Shown here piece by piece: positions 56,906 to 64,000 of a stretch of 64,000 nucleotides of DNA. The position numbers were made by a program, and so were the translations under genes. Within the stretch, counting starts at the first letter, position 1, and the number at the start of each line of letters is the position of its first letter. The stretch lies in assembly GCA_951802425.1 (NCBI GenBank), contig OX637802.1, positions 744,001 through 808,000 of the forward strand, read 5' to 3'. Origin of the DNA: Clavaria fumosa (lineage: Eukaryota; Basidiomycota; Agaricomycetes; Agaricales; Clavariaceae). The notes under the pieces were generated by a model that was not told where the DNA came from, made no database searches, and worked only from the letters and a program-made list of their open reading frames with translations.

Positions 56906-58250
56906 CTAAGTCGGACGGGTCGCAGGAGTGGAAACCACCTTCGCAAGCTTTTTCGCCGCGCGCCTCGTCTGGCGGCGCGCCCAGTGTGGCACCCCCTCCA
57001 CCAGGTCTGTGATGGCGTCGTCGTACCGACCGACGACCCGCGAGCTCAGCTTGCTCTTGCCGAGGCCCCGCCGGATCGCCGCGAACCGCCTCGCCACCTC
57101 GTCCATGTCCGGACGCTGGGCGGGGTCGGGGTGCACCATGGCTTCGAGCAGGTCCTCCATGAACTCGAAGCCTTTCTTCATCTGTTGTCGTCCATCAGAG
57201 CGGTGGGCACAGGTGATCAAAGGGCGACGTACGACTAGGAAGTCTTCCTTCAGCATGTTGCCTAGATAGTAAACGTCCGTGGCGAACGGGTCACACGGCC
57301 GTGGGGGATCCGCAACAAACTCGGGCACCGTCTTGTCGAAGCCCCATACAGGCAGATCGAGGACGCGCCCTGTACCTGGGTATCGCTTGGTTTTGCCGAA
57401 GCCGGTATAATAGTACTTGGGCGGTCTTTCCGTCCGCGTGAAATGCCTTGCACGGCCTTTATAGTCGCGGGATTTGCTGATGTCCCTCGGATGGAACCCC
57501 TCGGGATATAGCTCGGTGGCATCCATCATCACGTTCTGACGAGAGATGTTACTGCATGAAAGAGTGAGCGGTAAGGTCTATAACAGGTGATAACACGCCA
57601 TTATTTACCGGTGTGCAACCCTGTTCCGATGCATAAATTGTAGACCCTGAGAAGGTGTTTTTGAGAACATGCCACCGTTGTAAATGAGGAAGTGTGACAT
57701 ACATCGATTAATTGACCGATGCACTCGACGGCCTCACCAAAGGTATCAAACCAGGGATCGTCGTACCGCCTCAGAAGCGGCATCACGATGATGACTAAAT
57801 TATCCTCTTGTGGGACATCAAGCGCATCGAGGATCGGAACACAGTGATTTTGGGGGGCGGATGACCTTGCAGGAGAGGCGAAGTATTGCAGGACGTCCAC
57901 TTCATTCGGGTTATTGGATCTCGAAGCTTTCTTCAGAACGACGTAATTGCGATTCTTGGTGCATTCGGCATCCATGACATTCAGGCTCTGGGCCTGAAGA
58001 GCAGAATATGGTTCAGTTCGCAATATGCGGCGGGATGAGGCCAGCTTACTCGATGCGTAACGCCATCCTCGCACGCGGTCCATGGCTTGTCCGTGTCCCA
58101 CCAAGAAGGTATCCAATCGGGAGAGTAACGCCTCCTGAGTTGGTACTGCGCTGATAAAAGCCATGGGTATAGTTGTTTCCAAAATTCCTCTTCTGGCAAT
58201 AACTGGTCGGCGGCACAACCTCGACCTTTCCCTTTTCTTCTCGAATTCAT
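56906..58250 (-). CDS. Protein kinase-like protein lacking key catalytic aspartates (probable pseudokinase)
   Basis: Exons (minus strand): 58250-58050, 57993-57703, 57647-57610, 57551-57233, 57181-56906; 374 residues. It belongs to a basidiomycete-expanded kinase-like group: YSPDWIPSWWDTDKPWTACE, YVVLKKASRSNNPNEVDVLQ (K of VVLKK as the ATP lysine), HCVPILDALDVPQEDNLVII, MPLLRRYDDPWFDTFGEAVE. The catalytic loop reads VAHRNISRQNVMMDA: HRN replaces HRD, so the proton-acceptor Asp is gone, although the downstream Asn is kept. The DFG position reads YYYTGFGKTKRY: Gly replaces the Mg-binding Asp. The C-lobe is otherwise intact (FATDVYYLGNML, HPDPAQRPDMDEVARRF). The frame is intact, so it may be a working scaffold rather than a dead gene. 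Confidence 0.82.
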
Positions 58251-58900
58251 AGAGAGCGTGCTATCGCCAGAGCCGCTGTCGCTGGTAGAAGACCTAGAAT
58301 GGATGCTCAGAGGCCGAAAAGTCGTGGGGCTGAGGAATCAAACGGTCAGAACGCGAACTTTTTTAAGCAAGCGGAAAGCCACCTACACTAATAGTGTTTG
58401 AGTCATGGCGAAACTGAGTCAGTGGTGGACTAGAGGTGGAATTGAAAGCTTGAAAGGGGGGGGAATAGATGTGGCTAACAACGCATTTATAACATAATTC
58501 ACATGCTGTAAAGGCGCCCTGGCTGCAAGATGTAAAAAAGCGGCAACAGTTTGATCGGACCATCAAAGCGCTCGGCTCGTTTGACAACCCGAACCTGTGT
58601 GGCTGCGCAGTGGTTGACAAATGGCAAATGACTTGGAGCAGTGCCAGATAGCTCAGCTGGCTGTTGCTCCCTGCCCGACAATGCCTGCACGTCATTCGCA
58701 TTCTTATGCAATGGCTTTACTGTAACGCCGGGCCCTTGTGGAGCGACCACCCATCAACCCTGCGGCACTTGCAAACGCAGTGCTCGGTCTTGTGGCACCA
58801 AGCACCGCCACGTGATAACTACGGTACAAGCCGGCTCGGCATTCGCGTCATATACCTCTTACCCAATCAAGCCAGTCCGTGGATAAAATTAGTGCAACTA
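58251..58900. other. Intergenic between two minus strand genes
   Basis: 650 bp. Short overlapping frames only. It contains the kinase-like gene's promoter and the HMMR-like gene's terminator. Confidence 0.4.
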
Positions 58901-61352
58901 TCACAGGATCTCCTCTAGGGTCATATGTCCGCCTCCAGCTATCCTCGTGGTGTTTTTGTTCATGTTTTGGGTGGCAAATGGCACCCTGTCAACTCTCGTA
59001 ACATGGGTTCGGGGCTTGTTCTCCGTCGGAACCGTCACTGATTTGTACATTGCCAATTCCTGTTGCAATTCCTGGTTCCCAGCCTGCACAGCTTCTCTGT
59101 GCAACGTCTCCACCAAAAGTTTCTGCGCAGAAGAAGCAAAATCTTTTAGCCTATCTATACAGCATTAAAAACGAACGTTGGATAGCGTACCTGTTTAGTG
59201 ACCGCCAAGTCCCTCCGTATTCGTTCCACATACATGATCCGTTGCGCTGGGTTATGATGACCCAAAATTTCCGCATTAAATTTACTCAATCGCTCTGCCT
59301 CTTCTTCGGCGAGCGTGTTGCGTGCCAGTATCCCGCTCACTTCGTCCGACAGCTCGTAATACGCTTTTTGATAGCGTGCCACTTCATCGAGCTCTGTCGC
59401 CAGTCTGCGCAGTGTAAAATATCAGATTCGCTCCGTGTTGAATCTCGAGTGAGTGAAACCGAGTCACGAACTGCTCAATCTCAGCCCGTAATCCGTTCTC
59501 GATGATCCTGGATCTTTGAACGGCTCCAGTCAGTCTCTGCGTCGCTTCTCGTTCCTTCCGGAGCGTTTCCTGGGTCTTGCTCGAATTGACTTTCAGTTGC
59601 TGCTCCGCCTCAGCCAGTTTGTCCCTCAACTTTTCGAGTTCCCGAGAGGAATTCGTCGCCTCTGCAAGCTGGGCCTGAGTCTCGGCCCATCCTGACCGAG
59701 CCGCCTCCAGCTCGGCGGCAACCGAATCCCGCTCCGCCAAGGCCTTGGCGAGCTCTGCCGCCGACTGCGCACTGTGCGCAGTCTCTACACCAAGTCTGTT
59801 CTCTGCAAGTTCGCACAACGACAGGAGTTCCTGGCAAGCCATGCTGTACAGCTCTTTCGATGCCTCCAACTCCGGTATCCGCGAAAGCCGAGCCTCGATG
59901 ACAGTTTCGAGCAGCTCCTTCTCGATCAAGGCTGAGTCGCGGGCGAGCTGGCTAAGTCCGAGAGCCCCATCTCGGCCATCACATTCTTGGTCGCTCAAGA
60001 CCCGGATGTAGGTCCGAGTCTCTTCCTCTCTTTCCTTCATTGTTCTTCGCAATTCTCCGTTTTCCTCCCTCGTGCATCGCACTAAATGGGCAAGCTCCTT
60101 CGTCTGGTCCTCCGCATTTGCGAGCTTGCGCGATAGGCGTAAAGACTGGATGTGCAAAGCTGTGTTCTCTTGCCTCACTCGCGCATGCTCAGAGGATGGA
60201 ACGGTGGACGTTGCGAGTCGGCCATATTCCTCTACCACGCGCGAGAGAACTTTGCAGTGCTGATCGAGTTGAGCCACTAACTGTTCGTGAGAAGCTTCCA
60301 TGTCCTGCAGGGCTGAGCGCGCCCCAGCCTTCTCTGCCAGCGCTGCGTCAGCCTCGGCCTGTAGTCGCTGCGAGAGTGCCCGGGCGACCGACAACTCCTC
60401 AGCCGACTTGTCCGCAGCCTCCCGAAAGCGCGAATCCATGGCTTCTTGCCGCTTCTTCTCCCCCGCGAGGGCCTTCTCCAACTCGGCGATCCGCTTCTCG
60501 CGCTCCCGCGCCTCGTCTTTCCGCCGCGCCTCCGCAGCATGCAGGACCTTCTTCGCCTCATCGAGCTCTCCCTGTCGCCCTGCCAGGTGCGCCCTCTCGT
60601 GCTCGGCAACCCGGAGCTTGGCGCGAAGGTCCTTGAGGTCCGCCTGGTCGACCAGAGCCGCTTTCTTGAGCTCCTGCACCCGCGCCTCGAGCACGTCGTT
60701 CAGTTTCTTCTGCTTTTCTAGCCGCTCGGTTTGGTCCGCGTTGGCCTTCTGGAGCCGCACGAGGTCGAATTTGAGACGCTCGATCTCGGCGTGGGCCTGG
60801 AAACCGCGGAAGAAGGCATAGCAGTCAGTCAGAACTAAGAGGACTGGGATTGGAGTGATCAAACATACCGTTTTTCTGTCCTCTGCACGCGTTCTCTCAA
60901 GATCCTCGAGTTTGCGTTGCAGGACGGCGCACTTGTCTGCCATGCCGGACGCTTGACTTTGCGGCCTCGGAACGTGTCCAGGTTTGGTGTGCTCCGTGTT
61001 ATATGCCCCGGGGCCTTGCGCAATGGATTGAGTTGTAGCGTGCGGTTTGATGCCAACAGTCGTTTACCTGGTATATCTGACGGCTTGTCTTTGTTGAACC
61101 TATTCGCTTTCTCTAGAAACGCGCCTCTTTTATAGCTATCTAGTTGAGATTCTAAAGAAGTGTTATGGCGCGATGATAGGTAACCGTACCCCAAGGACGG
61201 GAAACACACCTTGGCCAGGATTATATGCATTAGGTCCCGGAAAGTCGGGGACTGTTTGGGAGGTGAAAACGTCATCAACTGCCTGGCTTCGAGAACGAAA
61301 CAGGATGACGCGTACTCTTAGGATCCACGAATCTTGGGCCTCGGGGAAACAT
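58901..61352 (-). CDS. Coiled-coil protein with PGPGAY repeats and HMMR-like C-terminus
   Basis: Model (minus strand): 61352-61316, 61251-61210, 61151-61068, 61014-60869, 60796-59468, 59391-59191, 59122-58901; 686 residues. The N-terminus MFPRGPRFVDPKIPDFPGPN has PGPNAYNP and, after KRGAFLEKANRFNKDKPSDI, PGPGAYNTEHTKPG: two STPGR/SHIPPO-type repeats, seen in microtubule-linked proteins. Residues ~95-545 form an almost unbroken coiled coil. Near the end, LSKFNAEILGHHNPAQRIMY and VERIRRDLAVTKQKL match the HMMR C-terminal motif (LLGHKNPKQKIKHV-like), which in animals binds microtubule regulators. This suggests a spindle or microtubule-associated role (inference). The first three exons are 37, 42 and 84 nt; a start at 60943 would miss them. 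The intron at 59392-59467 is the least certain junction. Confidence 0.78.
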
Positions 61353-62522
61353 CGAAACAGAGTTGTATGCTACGCTCTGCCCGCTGGGTTCGGTGCGATA
61401 TAGAGAAGTCGCGCGACGCGTCTTGGAAACTGAACTGGTCACGTGCTGATAAATCAGGGGACCTGAGCTGGTCCATCAATGAATACATCAGACTTCCTGC
61501 ATGCGATAAGAAAGCGATGAACATAGTTCTTCGGCAGGCAAAGGCTTTGACGGGCTACACGATGGCTACACAAGATGCGGCGTTGCGGTGCAGACATGCG
61601 CACCAGCCAGGCCGAGGCCACGACACTGGCCTTTCAGAGTCGTGTTGTGATTATCCGAATGATCCCGTTCCGAAAACGAGGCCAGAGCGATCGACATGCT
61701 CCACACCCACCCAAGTCAGCGTCGAACCCGCATGTTTTGGGTTTCGAAGCTTGGGGTAAGGAATGCTGTTCACCGCAGTTCTCGAGTCACCTGTCTGTCA
61801 GCGCTTTGATCTTCGTGGCTCTTCGCGACGATTATGTATAGCTGCGGTCTTATAGGACGGTGTGGGGAAAACGTGCAGAGTAATAATGCTGTGCTTGACT
61901 GCATGATATGCGTTTTCGGGACGTAAAACCGTCAACTTAAGGCATCAGCGGTACGTAACTCGACGCTGTTCAACGAGCGCTTCGATGAGCGCCGCTCACT
62001 CCATCGAGAACTCTTTATGTCTACTAAATGGAACACTTTTCGGGCGTCAACAACACATTCCGTAGTCGAGATCGGCGGGTATGCTAGAGCGCACTCTCAC
62101 GATGGAAGCTGTCCTCCGTAGCGATAAAAAAATTGTTCATCAACGCTGTCAAACATGCAGGAAGTGTGCGACCTCATTTGTGTGATTACTTGTAAAAAGA
62201 CTCTTCAATGAAGAATTGAACAGGGTGAAGGGCTAAGTACGACAGATTAGTCGATGCTCGAGGGTAATTGTCCAGTTTAACTATCCATTTTACTCGTGAA
62301 CCAGGAATCGAACCAGTTCCGACGTATAACCTGGGGAATGATCCGGAGACGTAACGCCTGCAAGATAAATGCAGTACTACATGTGAGCTAGTCGCCATTG
62401 AATCGTGCTATACTCCTGTCTCCTGTGGAACCGGGTGCACGGCGCCGCTGTTGGCGTCCTGTGTCTTTGCGCAGCTGCGCTGATCGCTTCCGCGCGCCTG
62501 CTCGTCCAAAGGCAGATCCAAG
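61353..62522. other. Intergenic; one tRNA-like B box
   Basis: 1.17 kb between two minus strand genes. Frames such as 61334-61759 (+) have no recognisable content. On the minus strand, 62400-62284 contains tRNA-like pieces (see findings) but no foldable complete tRNA. Confidence 0.4.
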
Positions 62523-64000
62523 TCACTGGTCTGCGCCGCTTACAGCGTGCTGGCACGATGTAATGAAGTCACTGAGTCCCTGTGAAACCGCGTATCCACA
62601 CTCCTTCATCTCGTCCAGCGCGATGGTGTATCTCTGGTCTCCAGCCCGGACGCACTTCGCCACAATATGCTCATAAACAGTTATTGGGGGCTTGAAGCCT
62701 TTGCTCTTCATCTCCTCCAGATAGAAAAACGCGTCCTCGTACGTCTCTTGCGTTAAACAGAGGAGAATCACCTGTTCGTACGTCTGTGAGTCAGGCACGA
62801 CTTGGCCATTGTGCGTCATATCATGCAAAAGTTTGTCGCCCAACGAATGTTGCTTCGTGGCTACGCAGCCAGAGAGTATGAGATTCAAGGTATTGGTGGT
62901 CGGTTTAAAGTTGAAGTCGGGATAACTTGAATAGACCCCCACGGCGCGCTGCAGATCCCCACTAGAGATGGCGGCTTGAATGATGATCTCCAGAGCAACT
63001 ATATCAATCGGCTCCCCGGCTACTCTCATCTCTTCAACTAAGGCAAAACTGGAATCTATAGCATGGACGTCTTGACCCATCTTCTCTAACAGAGGTAAGG
63101 TGGTCGAAGGAGAAGGAGGGCAGTTGTTTTGGCGCATAACATGCAGTAGCGCAAAAGCGCCTTTAAGTTGTCCTGCGTTGCAGAAAGCTTCGATGATTGG
63201 GGCAAAGTGATGCTCTTGACGTATTATTTTCATTGCCACAAGCTCCTGGAGGACGTCAGTTGCCATGTCAGGGAGGCCGTGACGAGCAGCAGTGTGCAGA
63301 ATATGAGTGCAGGTGCCTTCGTCTGGGACAATCCCGAATCCATGAACCAGAGTGGACCAGCATTTGCGCACTCCATCGACCTGCACTGAGAGCGATCAGA
63401 AACAAAGACGCCACGGAGAAGATGGACACGGACATAGAGTACTTCAGCTGAGGATATTAATATATGCATCCAAATGCTGGTGTACATTCTACGAACAGAT
63501 GACTGCTCATATTGCATTACAATGTCAAGTGCAAGTCGAGGAAGGCCACGCTGAGTTGAGAGGTAGATGAGCCGTTGTGCAGTGTCAAGGTCTGGGATGA
63601 TGTTTTGGGACAGCATATCGTTATAAAGTTGGAGAACCAGCTCAAAACGTCCTGCGTCGGCCAGGCACTCAATGACGCGAGCGTAAATGGTCGCATTAGG
63701 TGTTATTTCCCATTCGAGCATTTTGTTAAATACCCGTATCGCATCAGCCGTGTGTGATCGTTGGTGGGCCTGAGGAAACAGTTAACTATTATGTAAAACG
63801 AGCAAGTCGAGGCTCACGCTTAGCAGGTGAAGTACGGCGGTGATATCTGGCTGAATGTTCATGGCGATCATGTCGTCTATGATCGCCCACGCTTCATCGG
63901 GTAACGCAAGGTTGGCGCACACCTCGAGTAGCCCGTGGTAGGTGGGGAGGGAGGGTTGAATGCCTTTATCCTTCATTGTCCGACAGGTCATGAGCGCAGC
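62523..64000 (-). CDS. Pentatricopeptide repeat (PPR) protein, 5' end outside the window
   Basis: Exons (minus strand): >64000-63818, 63769-63443, 63380-62523; the last 455 residues are visible. Successive ~35-residue helical pairs fit PPR motifs: KGIQPSLPTYHGLLEVCANL, MNIQPDITAVLHLL, WEITPNATIYARVIECLADA, QNIIPDLDTAQRLIYLSTQR, FGIVPDEGTCTHILHTAARH, FNFKPTTNTLNLILSGCVAT, GQVVPDSQTYEQVILLCLTQ, KGFKPPITVYEHIVAKC. PPR proteins bind organellar RNA, so this one is probably mitochondrial (inference; the targeting end is not seen). Intron 63381-63442 has donor GAA|GTACTC, chosen because the frame reads on through it without this splice and loses the PPR pattern. Confidence 0.88.

Noticed and set aside
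60943..60943. HMMR-like gene starting at the ATG of the long coiled-coil frame
   Set aside because: Three short upstream exons splice in phase and encode conserved PGPNAY/PGPGAY sequence. The upstream ATG at 61352 is preferred.

Overview
The window looks like nuclear DNA of a mushroom-forming basidiomycete (Agaricomycetes; inference). Genes are closely packed and cut by many small introns: I could place about 79, mostly 45-75 bp, and exons are as short as 14 nt. The protein families are fungal: RTA1-like protein, chitin synthase, TRM11, SWS1, RAD9, RAD23, and an R3H-associated domain protein. The retrotransposons are basidiomycete-type Ty1/copia elements and chromodomain-bearing Ty3/gypsy elements.

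Layout. 1-15.7 kb is a gene-rich arm: RTA1-like 7-TM protein (+), chitin synthase (+), R3H protein (-), WBP4-like splicing factor (-), SWS1 (-), TRM11 (+, divergent from SWS1 over a 91-bp shared promoter), a bacterial-type mannose-1-phosphate guanylyltransferase (+), and a small protein (-) that I propose is a PAXX-like end-joining factor. 15.7-44.6 kb is a transposon block with no intact host gene. It holds Copia-1 (TSD GAAGG); Copia-2 (TSD GGACC), itself broken by a DNA element with a 318-bp-arm palindrome (which carries a hAT-like MITE) and by a chromodomain gypsy (TSD ATTTG); a non-autonomous LTR element inserted in a Myb/SANT-like gene and then split by a 1.4-kb inversion; and a chromovirus tail whose LTR holds a second MITE of the same family. 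44.6-64 kb is gene-rich again: mitochondrial-type cysteine synthase (-), ARF6-type GTPase (-), RAD9 (-), RAD23 (-), LRR protein (+), a repeat-rich gap, a degenerate protein kinase (-), a PGPGAY/coiled-coil HMMR-like protein (-), and a PPR protein running off the right edge (-).

How it fits together. The host genes are mostly unlinked housekeeping functions. Four of them (SWS1, PAXX-like, RAD9, RAD23) concern DNA repair or checkpoints, which may be coincidence. The transposon block is mostly degenerate, and its copies differ almost only at CpG positions. This points to cytosine methylation followed by deamination as the force that silenced it.

Gene models were assembled by hand from reading frames, splice signals and family knowledge. 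Every multi-exon model given as complete sums to a multiple of three, but junctions marked as uncertain should be checked against transcripts.
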